From the NCBI GenBank assembly GCA_003229135.1, contig QIHV01000054.1, forward strand, positions 1 through 8,212: a DNA stretch of 8,212 nt. Direction: 5' to 3'. Numbering within the stretch: the first letter of the stretch is position 1; every line of letters starts with the position of its first letter. The translations under genes and the position numbers were made by a program. Of this stretch, positions 1 through 5,848 are shown piece after piece. This stretch comes from Candidatus Kaiserbacteria bacterium (GTDB lineage Bacteria; Patescibacteriota; Minisyncoccia; Phycocordibacterales; Phycocordibacteraceae). The notes beneath the pieces were generated by a model, which saw only the letters and a program-made list of their open reading frames with translations, was not told where the DNA came from and made no database searches.

Positions 1-1
1 G

Positions 2-289
2 TACGGTGGGCGCGCTGAAATTGTTGCGGCAACTAATGCTCTCGTTGCAGATGGCGTGTAAGCAGTTACCGAGAATACGTTTGCAAAGAAACTTTGGTCA
101 TATCCAATGCCTGACCCGGACCTAATCATTCGCACAGGCAGTGAAAAACATCTTTCCAATTTTCTCCCATGGCAGTCAATTTACAGCGAGCTCGCGTTTA
201 CAGATACTAAATGGCCGGATTTTTCACAAAAAGAACTCAACGCAATACTTGAAGATTTTACATACTGCGAGCGCCGGCACGGGCGATAA
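2..289 (+). pseudogene. uppS: Undecaprenyl diphosphate (isoprenyl) synthase, 3' part, interrupted by an in-frame TAA
   Basis: The enzyme condenses isopentenyl diphosphate onto farnesyl diphosphate to make the C55 lipid carrier for cell-wall precursors. Only the C-terminal part is in the window. Frame 2 reads YGGRAEIVAATNALVADGV, then TAA at 59-61, then AVTENTFAKKLWSYPMPDPD and the family signature IIRTGSEKHLSNFLPWQ. It continues with SELAFTDTKWPDF and ends ERRHGR, with TAA at 287-289. Family similarity runs through the stop in one frame, so this is a nonsense change and not a frameshift. The usual RTGGE.R.SNF is RTGSEKHLSNF here: the second Arg of the motif, which binds isopentenyl diphosphate in the E. 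coli enzyme, is His. The catalytic-side Glu in SELAF is kept. ATG 107 would give only 60 residues and no functional enzyme. The gene is clearly uppS-like; that it is truly broken, and not an assembly error or a read-through gene, is inference. Confidence 0.75.
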
Positions 290-301
290 ACACAATTTTA
301 C

Positions 302-310
302 TGGTATTTT
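302..310 (+). promoter_or_regulatory. Possible extended -10 upstream of the RluA-type gene
   Basis: TGGTATTTT has the TG-n-TATTTT layout of an extended -10 element. It starts 35 bases before the ATG at 337 and leaves a leader of about 20 nt. No -35 box is visible. The same TGGTA core recurs before other genes here, which gives modest support. Confidence 0.3.
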
Positions 311-336
311 TAATCTGCTGACGGTAGGGTGGTTAT

Positions 337-1086
337 ATGAAGATCTCTATACTCTACGAAGATGAAGGTATTGTTGTAATAAACAAGCCCTCTGGCGTTA
401 TGACACACCCCGACGGATACCACACGAGCGAAACAGTATCAGACTGGTTTGCGCGGCACTATCCAAGATCAGCGCGCGTGGGCGAACCGATGCGTTTGGC
501 ATCAGGCGAAGAAATAGCCCGCCCTGGTATTGTGCACCGTTTGGATATCGACACTTCGGGTGCACTGGTGCTTGCAAAAACGGCGCAGGCTCACGCGTTT
601 TTTAAACACGCCTTCCAAATGCGTGATGTAAAAAAAACATATGTGGCACTTGTGTACGGTGTGCCGCAACCACCTGATGGAATTATTAATTTTCCAATTG
701 GTCGCTCGCGTAAAGATTTTCGACTACGCTCCGCACAGCCCAAGGCTCGTGGCACATTGCGCGATGCCGTCACACACTACGAAGTTGTGGGGGATATCGG
801 TACACACGCACTGGTAAAGGCCTTTCCAAAAACAGGGCGCACTCACCAAATCCGTGTTCATTTTAAAGCTATTCATCATCCGGTAGTGTGCGACACGCTC
901 TACGCGCCAAACCATCCTTGTGACCTAGGAATGAACCGTCTTTCTCTTCACGCATACGTTCTTGACCTGCCAATGCTTGGTGGCAAAAGGCAAGAATTTA
1001 TTGCACCGCTCCCGAGTGACTTTGCCGCTGCTGTGGCGAAATTCCCCAGCAATGAGATATTTCAAGCCGTTCCCAAGAATACATAG
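337..1086 (+). CDS. RluA-family rRNA/tRNA pseudouridine synthase
   Basis: This 249-residue protein should isomerise uridine to pseudouridine in rRNA or tRNA in the cytoplasm. The catalytic motif HRLDIDTSG lies at residues 67-75 and D70 is the expected catalytic aspartate. Other family blocks are INKPSGVMTHP near the N-terminus, KKTYVALVYG (99-108), PKTGRTHQIRVH (164-175) and RLSLHAY (201-207). The protein begins directly with the catalytic domain and has no N-terminal S4 RNA-binding domain, as in the RluA and TruC branches. Between KPSGV and HRLD there is an insertion of about 40 residues containing GEPMRLASGEEIARPG, common in many RluC/D-like enzymes. The ATG at 337 is preceded by only a weak purine patch (AGGGTGG). 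It lies 47 bases after the uppS remnant. The target nucleotide cannot be assigned from sequence, so no specific rlu symbol is given. Confidence 0.93.
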   Translation: MKISILYEDEGIVVINKPSGVMTHPDGYHTSETVSDWFARHYPRSARVGEPMRLASGEEIARPGIVHRLDIDTSGALVLAKTAQAHAFFKHAFQMRDVKKTYVALVYGVPQPPDGIINFPIGRSRKDFRLRSAQPKARGTLRDAVTHYEVVGDIGTHALVKAFPKTGRTHQIRVHFKAIHHPVVCDTLYAPNHPCDLGMNRLSLHAYVLDLPMLGGKRQEFIAPLPSDFAAAVAKFPSNEIFQAVPKNT

Positions 1087-1178
1087 TTTGCCACTTATGG
1101 GCGAGATGACTCTGCTTGATAGTTGATACAATCAATCAAAAGTTTGATTTCGGGTCTTTATATGATACAGTGCCGCAC

Positions 1179-1745
1179 ATGAATACTGTTATTTCCCCAG
1201 TAAAAAGCAAGGAGCGCAGTAAACTCGGTATACGCTCTGGTGACACTGTGCGCGTTCACCAGAAAGTTATTGAAAAAGGCAAAACTCGTATACAGATTTT
1301 TGAGGGTCTCGTTATTGCGGTAAAACACGGATCTGAAGCTGGCGGCAGTTTTACTGTGCGCGCCACACTGTCGGGTGTCGGTGTTGAAAAGATATTTCCA
1401 CTCTATACGCCACTAATTGATAAAATTGAGATTGTAAAACGCTCGAAAGTACGTCGTGCCAAACTTTATTTCATTCGTGAAAAAGCAGCAAAAGCGGTAC
1501 GCCGTCAATTGCGTAATGCACGTATGATGAACATCTCAACAGATGATTTTGCAGAAAAAGAATCCGAGGAGCCGGAGCAAACACCAGAAGTGGAAGTGCC
1601 AACAGAAGGTGAGAATACTGCTAAAGTAGCTACAGCCGATGAAACTACCACGACAGATATTTCCGAAAATACTCCAGCAGATGACGCGCCAGATACTCCA
1701 CAGGAAACGCAAGAAGAAGAAAAGAAAGAAGAAGTTGCCGCCTAG
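1179..1745 (+). CDS. rplS: 50S ribosomal protein L19 with a long acidic C-terminal tail
   Basis: L19 sits on the large subunit near the interface with the 30S subunit. The core occupies residues 1-115 of 188 and includes [20 protein letters not shown], the FEG motif (41-43), [13 protein letters not shown] and the signature [14 protein letters not shown] (88-101). Typical bacterial L19 ends near residue 115-120. Here about 67 further residues (122-188) follow, dominated by Glu, Asp, Thr and Pro and ending [10 protein letters not shown], so the tail is probably disordered and strongly acidic. I chose ATG 1179 because family similarity begins there; upstream in-frame codons to 1116 look like non-coding leader. 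There is no Shine-Dalgarno site. A -10-like TATGAT at 1161-1166 without a good -35 would give a nearly leaderless mRNA. The stop codon lies in the loop of a terminator. Confidence 0.95.
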   Translation: MNTVISPVKSKERSKLGIRSGDTVRVHQKVIEKGKTRIQIFEGLVIAVKHGSEAGGSFTVRATLSGVGVEKIFPLYTPLIDKIEIVKRSKVRRAKLYFIREKAAKAVRRQLRNARMMNISTDDFAEKESEEPEQTPEVEVPTEGENTAKVATADETTTTDISENTPADDAPDTPQETQEEEKKEEVAA

Positions 1746-1756
1746 CGGCAATTTTT
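1735..1756 (+). terminator. Rho-independent terminator of rplS, overlapping its stop codon
   Basis: TTGCCGC (1735-1741) and GCGGCAA (1745-1751) form a perfect 7-bp stem with a 3-nt loop, followed by five T. The upstream purine run can extend the pairing into the T-tract. The last codons of rplS (Val-Ala-Ala) form the left arm and TAG (1743-1745) straddles the loop and right arm, so the gene has no separate 3' UTR. Confidence 0.88.
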
Positions 1757-1758
1757 AT

Positions 1759-1787
1759 TTGTAAATGCCGTATGCTACCAGTATAGT
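1759..1787 (+). promoter_or_regulatory. Sigma70-type promoter of tRNA-Leu
   Basis: TTGTAA at 1759-1764 and TATAGT at 1782-1787 are 17 bp apart, the optimal spacing. Transcription would start near 1794, about 6 nt before the tRNA 5' end. The promoter directly abuts the rplS T-tract, so the two transcription units are insulated. The downstream DUF475 and adenosyltransferase genes probably use this promoter too. Confidence 0.6.
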
Positions 1788-1799
1788 AGCAAAACACCT

Positions 1800-1881
1800 G
1801 CCCAGGTGGAGAAATTGGTAAACTCGCTACCTTGAGGTGGTAGTGCCGAAAGGCTTGGAGGTTCGAGTCCTCTCTTGGGCA
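1800..1881 (+). tRNA. tRNA-Leu, anticodon GAG
   Basis: A full class II cloverleaf can be folded by eye. The acceptor GCCCAGG (1800-1806) pairs with CTTGGGC (1874-1880), with one G-U pair and discriminator A at 1881. The D arm is GAG/CTC around AAATTGGTAAA. The anticodon stem CTACC/GGTAG encloses TTGAGGT, giving anticodon GAG (1834-1836), which reads CUC and CUU. The long variable arm (TGCC-GAAA-GGC) is diagnostic of Leu or Ser, and the T loop is TTCGAGT. No CCA is encoded: CAA follows the discriminator, so the 3' end must be added by a CCA-adding enzyme. A membrane-protein gene starts 12 bases downstream. Confidence 0.96.
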
Positions 1882-1892
1882 CAATTAGACAC

Positions 1893-2891
1893 ATGAAAAA
1901 ACTTCTCATTACACCACTACTCGTCTCGGTAGCAGTACTTGCTGCCGTGTTTGTGTGGGGCGGTCCAGGTGCTTTCTTGGTTGCTGTTGCACTTGCCGTA
2001 CTTGAGGTGGCTTTTTCTTTTGATAACGCCGTCATTAATGCAAAGATTTTAGAAAAAATGAATGAACGCTGGCAACGGTATTTTCTTACGTGGGGAGTAT
2101 TAGTATCGGTTGTCATTGTACGTTTTGTACTTCCAGTACTTATCATAAGTATCTTGGCGGTGCTTTCTCCTTGGGTAGTTACCACACTAACTTTCGCTGA
2201 CCCAACGCGCTACGGCGCATTGATAGCATCGGCTGACCCTGCAATAAAAGCATTTGGAGGTACATTTCTACTTCTGGTTGGTCTGAGATATTTCTTTGAT
2301 AAAACAAAAGAAGTGCATTGGTTTGATGCGATAGAAAGTCGGTTTGCGCGTTGGGGGCAGGTGGAGGCGGTCGGTGTTGCTTTCACACTTGTGGTACTTT
2401 TTTTAGTTGCCACATTGGCACACGAATCATCAGCAATTATTTTAGAGAGTGGGGTATTGGGCACAATACTTTTTATCGTTATGGAAGGCGTAACGCAGGC
2501 ACTTGGTTTAGAGGCGGAGACTACCATAAAATCTGGATTAGCACTTTTTCTTTATATCAATGTGCTCGATATGGCATTTTCACTCGATAGTGTTGTGGGA
2601 GCTTTTGCCATTACGGTATCGGTACCTGTAATTATCGCCGGGCTGGGCATTGGAGCATATTTCGTGCGTACTCTCACACTTATGTTGGTACGTGGTAGAA
2701 CACTGAAAAAGCTCCTGTACCTTGAACATGGTGCACATTGGGCAATATTGGCACTTGCATTTTCTATGTTTGTGGCGCTCCTCACGCCAATCCCCGATTG
2801 GTTCATCGCTTCTCTGAGCGTTTCTATTATTCTCTTTGCATACTTGTCTTCTCGACGTGCACCTGTCTATGATCTGGCAATGGTAGAGTAG
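1893..2891 (+). CDS. DUF475 / TerC-like integral membrane protein
   Basis: This hydrophobic protein of 332 residues has about eight or nine predicted membrane segments. Two similar motifs appear in its two halves: LEVAFSFDNAVINA (37-50) and LDMAFSLDSVVGA (225-237). These acidic-Asn/Ser motifs inside membrane helices are typical of DUF475 and the related TerC proteins, thought to handle divalent metal ions at the cytoplasmic membrane. Other matches are WQRYFLTWGVLVSV (60-73), an AHESSAI segment (177-183) and LEHGAHWAI (277-285). The substrate is unknown, so no symbol is given. I chose ATG 1893; the earlier in-frame TTG at 1875 lies inside the acceptor stem of tRNA-Leu. There is no Shine-Dalgarno site. 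The gene follows the tRNA by 11 bases and precedes the adenosyltransferase by 4, so all three are probably co-transcribed and the tRNA is cut out of the mRNA. Confidence 0.88.
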   Translation: MKKLLITPLLVSVAVLAAVFVWGGPGAFLVAVALAVLEVAFSFDNAVINAKILEKMNERWQRYFLTWGVLVSVVIVRFVLPVLIISILAVLSPWVVTTLTFADPTRYGALIASADPAIKAFGGTFLLLVGLRYFFDKTKEVHWFDAIESRFARWGQVEAVGVAFTLVVLFLVATLAHESSAIILESGVLGTILFIVMEGVTQALGLEAETTIKSGLALFLYINVLDMAFSLDSVVGAFAITVSVPVIIAGLGIGAYFVRTLTLMLVRGRTLKKLLYLEHGAHWAILALAFSMFVALLTPIPDWFIASLSVSIILFAYLSSRRAPVYDLAMVE

Positions 2892-2895
2892 AAGT

Positions 2896-3471
2896 ATGCT
2901 CTACACACGAAAAGGAGATGCTGGTACCACGAAAGTTTTTAATTGTGACCAGCGTATCTCTAAATCATCTAAAATATCTGAGGCACTTGGCGCATTGGAT
3001 GAGCTCAACTCATTTATTGGGTGGTGTAAGACGCATAACTCTTTACGTCCGATATTGTCGGTACCCACGGGAATGAAAAATCCAACCGCAGAGCCGCTTG
3101 CCACAATTCTAAGTGATGTGCAAGAAGCACTTTTTATCATACAGGCACAAGTAGCGGGCGCACCAAAGAAAATACAAAAACGGCGCCTTACTTCTATTGA
3201 AAAAACCATAGATGCTATTGAAAAAGTCTTGTGTCCAATTACAGGATTCACCATTGTTGGTGGCACGGAGCTTTCCGCAATGCTTGATGTCGCCCGCACC
3301 ATAGCACGCAGAACAGAACGACAGCTCGTGGTGGTTCACGAAGAGGGACGTGAAAAAATTTCTGCAAACACACTTGCATATGCCAACCGCCTCTCATCAC
3401 TTCTTTTTGCTTTGGCGAGGTTTATAAATCACACAGCCGGAGTTTCAGAAGCAACGCCCTCGTACCGTTAA
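2896..3471 (+). CDS. PduO-type ATP:cob(I)alamin adenosyltransferase
   Basis: Members of this family transfer the adenosyl group of ATP to cob(I)alamin to make adenosylcobalamin. At 191 residues the length is normal. The N-terminal ATP-binding motif TRKGDAGTT is at residues 4-12. The block RISKSSKISEALGALDELNSF (20-40) includes the conserved DELN. The third block, VGGTELSAMLDVARTIARRTER (121-142), carries the Arg residues that bind ATP. It ends with NRLSSLLFALARFIN (164-178). All key motifs are present, so the enzyme is probably active. A likely client in a reduced genome would be a class II ribonucleotide reductase, but none is visible here. ATG 2896 starts 4 bases after the preceding stop, with only a weak AGAG/AGAAG purine patch, which indicates translation within an operon. 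Confidence 0.92.
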   Translation: MLYTRKGDAGTTKVFNCDQRISKSSKISEALGALDELNSFIGWCKTHNSLRPILSVPTGMKNPTAEPLATILSDVQEALFIIQAQVAGAPKKIQKRRLTSIEKTIDAIEKVLCPITGFTIVGGTELSAMLDVARTIARRTERQLVVVHEEGREKISANTLAYANRLSSLLFALARFINHTAGVSEATPSYR

Positions 3472-3517
3472 TCTTTTACCAATCTCTTTCATATGGTACA
3501 ACTTACTTTGTTCTTAT

Positions 3518-3526
3518 TGTTATGAT
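3518..3526 (+). promoter_or_regulatory. Extended -10 promoter of tRNA-His
   Basis: TG-T-TATGAT has the extended -10 layout and its last base is 8 bases before the tRNA 5' end, so the primary transcript would start within a few bases of the mature tRNA. No recognisable -35 box is present at 16-18 bp. Confidence 0.5.
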
Positions 3527-3534
3527 AAACACAT

Positions 3535-3610
3535 GGCGGCTATGGTGTAACGGTTAACACTCGAGTTTGTGGAACTCGTAATCAGGGTTCAATTCCCTGT
3601 AGCCGCCCCA
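3535..3610 (+). tRNA. tRNA-His, anticodon GTG
   Basis: The cloverleaf is complete. GCGGCTA (3536-3542) pairs with TAGCCGC, preceded by an encoded extra G at 3535 opposite discriminator C. This G(-1):C73 pair is the identity element of tRNA-His. The D arm is GTGT/ACAC around AACGGTTA. The anticodon stem CGAGT/ACTCG encloses TTGTGGA, giving anticodon GTG. The T arm is CAGGG/CCCTG around TTCAATT. CCA is encoded at 3608-3610, unlike in the tRNA-Leu gene of this window. Confidence 0.97.
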
Positions 3611-3621
3611 AAAAGCTCTTC

Positions 3622-3630
3622 TGGTAAAAT
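3622..3630 (+). promoter_or_regulatory. Extended -10 promoter of the PAP2 phosphatase gene
   Basis: TGGTAAAAT (TG-n-TAAAAT) lies just after tRNA-His. A start near 3637 would give a leader of 3 nt before TTG 3640 or 9 nt before ATG 3646, so the mRNA would be nearly leaderless. No Shine-Dalgarno site is present. Confidence 0.45.
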
Positions 3631-3645
3631 GTTACAATTTTGAAG

Positions 3646-4158
3646 ATGTTTCTAGACCCACTTTTTATTTTTGGTGCTAAATATATGTATATGGTTATCG
3701 TTGTGATTGCCGGATTAGTTTTTTTAACTTTTCCTCTCACGGATAAAAAAAGGATTGTAATACTTGCTGTTATTTCTCTACCGCTTACATATGTACTCGC
3801 TAAAATAAGTTCCCATTTCTATTTTGACGCGCGCCCGTTTGTGGTGGGGCATTTCATACCACTCGTGTCACACAGTGCCGACAACGGTTTTCCCTCCGAT
3901 CACGTGTTACTCACATCAGCCATTGCCGTCCTATTCTATCCTTTCAGTAAAAAAACAAGTTATTTGTTACTTCTGCTAGCCGGTTTTGTTGCCGTTTCAA
4001 GAGTGTACGTTGGTGTGCATCACATTGTAGATGTATTGGGTAGCTTCGTCATATCCATAACAGTTATTTTTTTGGTATATGTATTTATACAATATGTTCG
4101 CCGTGCTCGTGTAAAAGATGTAAAAAGTAACGAGCCCATTAGTGTAAAAGAGTCGTAG
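3646..4158 (+). CDS. PAP2-superfamily phosphatase, BcrC-like (probable undecaprenyl-diphosphatase)
   Basis: Numbered from the alternative TTG at 3640 (172 residues), motif 1 ends DARPFVVG (R65, P66), motif 2 is FPSDH (84-88) and motif 3 is SRVYVGVHHIVD (120-131). These give the histidine pair H88 and H127 with D131 as the acid phosphatase triad. FPSDH in place of PSGH is typical of BcrC-type enzymes, which dephosphorylate undecaprenyl diphosphate at the outer membrane face to recycle the wall lipid carrier. The classical motif 1 is K-x6-R-P; here position 58 is Ser and the nearest lysine is K55, so that residue is missing or shifted. About five membrane helices and a short basic C-terminal tail are visible. 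I favour ATG 3646 (170 residues) over the TTG. It shares a pathway with the broken uppS at the window start. The exact substrate is inferred. Confidence 0.85.
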   Translation: MFLDPLFIFGAKYMYMVIVVIAGLVFLTFPLTDKKRIVILAVISLPLTYVLAKISSHFYFDARPFVVGHFIPLVSHSADNGFPSDHVLLTSAIAVLFYPFSKKTSYLLLLLAGFVAVSRVYVGVHHIVDVLGSFVISITVIFLVYVFIQYVRRARVKDVKSNEPISVKES

Positions 4159-4214
4159 GGAGAGTTATTTATGTGCATTACCGCACACATAACAAAACGT
4201 GGTACGCTTCCAGT

Positions 4215-4871
4215 ATGTTTAATTTTAAGGAGCTGTTTGCGGGCGTAGTACTTATCTTTTTACTTGGCATAGGAGGTTTTCTATATCGAGTGGCAATGGA
4301 AAGCTCATATCAAAATATCCCGATTAGTACTTCCGGTCACCCATGTACTTCCACGCAGTGTTTGACCACCAATGTAAAGTTACCCAATGTTGGTATTTCC
4401 TTTACTCTTCCCGTGGAATATGCGCTTGTCGCAACAAGCACACGGCCAAACTCTGCGCTAGTAGCCACGTACGTAAAAGGTGAGTTCACTAATGCGACAA
4501 GTACAATATCTGATGTAATTAACATATATCGTTATGCCCTTGCCAAAGGACGAACAGCAGATGAAATTATGCGCAAACAAACAGTGTTTACTCCTTCAGG
4601 GCTCTCACCACTTCTAATGAAGGAGTTCACAAACATAACGCTCAATGGTAATACATTTTCACGTATTACCATTGAGCGGCTGGGTGGGGTAGTACAAACC
4701 GCGTACTATATTACACATGCGCAAAGCATCTTTCGATTTGACATAACCGAACACGGTGTAGCTGATTGGGCAAACCCAACACTCGACGCAGGCAACTTGC
4801 AGGGGAACAAAACACTTCACACACTCCTTTCCACACTTCAATTCAGTGCACAGCACACCACACCCTTATAA
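4215..4871 (+). CDS. Unrecognised membrane-anchored extracytoplasmic protein
   Basis: I do not recognise this 218-residue protein. A basic N-terminus (MFNFK) precedes one hydrophobic helix at about residues 8-24, after which the chain is polar, so it is probably an uncleaved signal anchor with an external domain. After the anchor comes a Ser/Thr-rich stretch with two cysteines (C44 and C49), which could form a disulfide. The rest mixes beta-type segments such as VGISFTLPVEYALV and FSRITIERLG with a short helix (TADEIMRKQ). No lipobox or catalytic motif is seen. I chose ATG 4215 because the GTG at 4173 adds a polar, non-signal-like leader. No Shine-Dalgarno site is present. Codons for residues 142-155 coincide with a perfect 16-bp inverted repeat. 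It lies between two envelope genes, which suggests an envelope role. Confidence 0.75.
   Translation: MFNFKELFAGVVLIFLLGIGGFLYRVAMESSYQNIPISTSGHPCTSTQCLTTNVKLPNVGISFTLPVEYALVATSTRPNSALVATYVKGEFTNATSTISDVINIYRYALAKGRTADEIMRKQTVFTPSGLSPLLMKEFTNITLNGNTFSRITIERLGGVVQTAYYITHAQSIFRFDITEHGVADWANPTLDAGNLQGNKTLHTLLSTLQFSAQHTTPL
4639..4678 (+). repeat. Perfect 16-bp inverted repeat inside a gene
   Basis: CGCTCAATGGTAATAC (4639-4654) and GTATTACCATTGAGCG (4663-4678) are exact reverse complements separated by 8 bases (ATTTTCAC). The next flanking pair does not match. There is no T-tract, so it is not a terminator. It is fully within the coding region of the unrecognised membrane-anchored protein and keeps its frame. 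I saw no second copy in the window. Confidence 0.9.
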
Positions 4872-4880
4872 TGGTAAAAT
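4867..4880 (+). promoter_or_regulatory. Overlapping -10 elements before the SIMPL gene
   Basis: A consensus TATAAT (4867-4872) overlaps the preceding stop codon, and TGGTAAAAT (4872-4880) is an extended -10. Either would give a leader of roughly 20-30 nt before ATG 4909. No clear -35 is seen at 16-18 bp. The leader is AT-rich and has no Shine-Dalgarno site. Confidence 0.4.
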
Positions 4881-4908
4881 AATTAAGTAATAAATAATTT
4901 CTATACAT

Positions 4909-5697
4909 ATGCACAATGATTTTTGGAGTACTTCCGCTGGTAACGGTCCTGTCCGTATTGCCATAACAAGCGTACTTGCAATACTTGTACTTTTTCTTCT
5001 GGTTGAAACAGTAAATGTTGTCCAAAATTTTGGACAATCTACCACCGCACCTCAAAGTACCATTACAGTATCAGGTAGCGGAAAGGTAACCGCCATACCC
5101 GACACAGCAATGATTAACTATCGTGTCACCAACACGGCGCTCAAAGTTTCAGCTGCACAAGAAGAAACGACAAGGGTTGGGGATGCCGCTCTCGCAGTAC
5201 TTAAAAAACAGGGGGTGGCGGATACTGACATAAAAACAACAAGCTATTCAATAAACCCACATTACGAATATCGTCCTTGTGTAGCTGGAGTGTGCCCCCC
5301 GGCAAAAATTACTGGCTACAATGTGACTCAGGCAATATCGGTAAAGGTTCGTGATACTAAAAAAGTCGGCGCTATTTTAGATGGGCTTGGCAGTGTTGGA
5401 GTTACAAATCTTACAGGTCCGAATTTCATAGTGGGTGATACTACTACACTTAAAAATCAAGCACGCGCAAAAGCAATTATTCAGGCAAAGGCGCAGGCCG
5501 AAACGCTCGCATCACAATTGGGAGTGCGTCTTGTGCGTATTACAAACTTTGTAGAAAACTCCAACATTCAGCGACCGTTCCCTATTCTTTTTAGCGCTAG
5601 TGCTCACACTAACTCTGTTAGGAAAAATGTGCCAACAATTCCGATAGGAGAAAATGAATACACAGAAAATGTCTCGATTACCTACGAGATTAAATAA
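4909..5697 (+). CDS. SIMPL (DUF541) domain protein, membrane-anchored
   Basis: This 262-residue protein has a short cytoplasmic N-terminus, one membrane helix at about residues 16-38, then a SIMPL domain from about 50 to the end on the outer face. Family hallmarks are ITVSGSGKVTAIPDTAMI (52-69), TTSYSINPHYEY (110-121), ITGYNVTQAISVKVRD (134-149), the helix ARAKAIIQAKAQAETLASQ (185-203) and a final strand VSITYEIK. SIMPL proteins such as E. coli YggE and BP26 are periplasmic or surface proteins of poorly defined role, linked to oxidative stress and to ring-shaped oligomers. C124 and C129 (PCVAGVCP) could form a disulfide. ATG 4909 starts the membrane anchor. There is no Shine-Dalgarno site. 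A perfect 20-bp palindrome falls in the codons after the membrane helix. The gene probably ends its transcript at the terminator near 5850. Confidence 0.9.
   Translation: MHNDFWSTSAGNGPVRIAITSVLAILVLFLLVETVNVVQNFGQSTTAPQSTITVSGSGKVTAIPDTAMINYRVTNTALKVSAAQEETTRVGDAALAVLKKQGVADTDIKTTSYSINPHYEYRPCVAGVCPPAKITGYNVTQAISVKVRDTKKVGAILDGLGSVGVTNLTGPNFIVGDTTTLKNQARAKAIIQAKAQAETLASQLGVRLVRITNFVENSNIQRPFPILFSASAHTNSVRKNVPTIPIGENEYTENVSITYEIK
5018..5037 (+). repeat. Perfect 20-bp palindrome inside the SIMPL gene
   Basis: TTGTCCAAAA (5018-5027) is followed directly by its exact reverse complement TTTTGGACAA (5028-5037) with no spacer. It encodes the VVQNFGQ region after the membrane helix. Its symmetry resembles an operator or a dimeric protein-binding site, but it lies about 110 bases inside the gene. 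Confidence 0.85.
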
Positions 5698-5806
5698 CAG
5701 TAGCTATTAACCGTTACCGCCAACCCCAAGTGCAAAGTATGCTGTAAATCTATTTATTACCTAATATTGATAATTTCTGATACTGCAATTTGGTATCTTT
5801 ATATGT

Positions 5807-5835
5807 TTGACATAGCTTGGTGACTGTACTATCAT
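5807..5835 (+). promoter_or_regulatory. Near-consensus sigma70 promoter directly before a terminator
   Basis: A perfect TTGACA (5807-5812) and TATCAT (5830-5835) are separated by 17 bp, the best promoter match in the window. An 11-nt palindrome, ACTATcATAGT (5828-5838), covers the -10. Transcription would begin near 5842, yet a terminator hairpin starts at 5849. It either makes a very short RNA or feeds secE by read-through. Confidence 0.65.
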
Positions 5836-5848
5836 AGTGCAATAGAAG

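Noticed and set aside
59..61. Recoded stop codon as in Gracilibacteria or SR1
   Set aside because: Those lineages reassign TGA to glycine. This stop is TAA, and the intact genes here show no internal TGA or TAA, so an alternative code is not supported.
1134..1149. AATCAAA/TTTGATT inverted repeat before rplS as a terminator
   Set aside because: The stem is all weak pairs except one, the loop is only 2 nt and no T-tract follows.
1536..2185. Minus-strand ORFs opposite L19 and DUF475
   Set aside because: They run through the tRNA-Leu gene or antisense to clear protein families, and their composition is that of a reverse-complemented gene.
4167..4192. Hairpin just after the PAP2 stop codon as a terminator
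   Set aside because: The stem of about 8 bp needs a 2-nt bulge and is followed by an A-rich stretch instead of T, so it is not a Rho-independent terminator.
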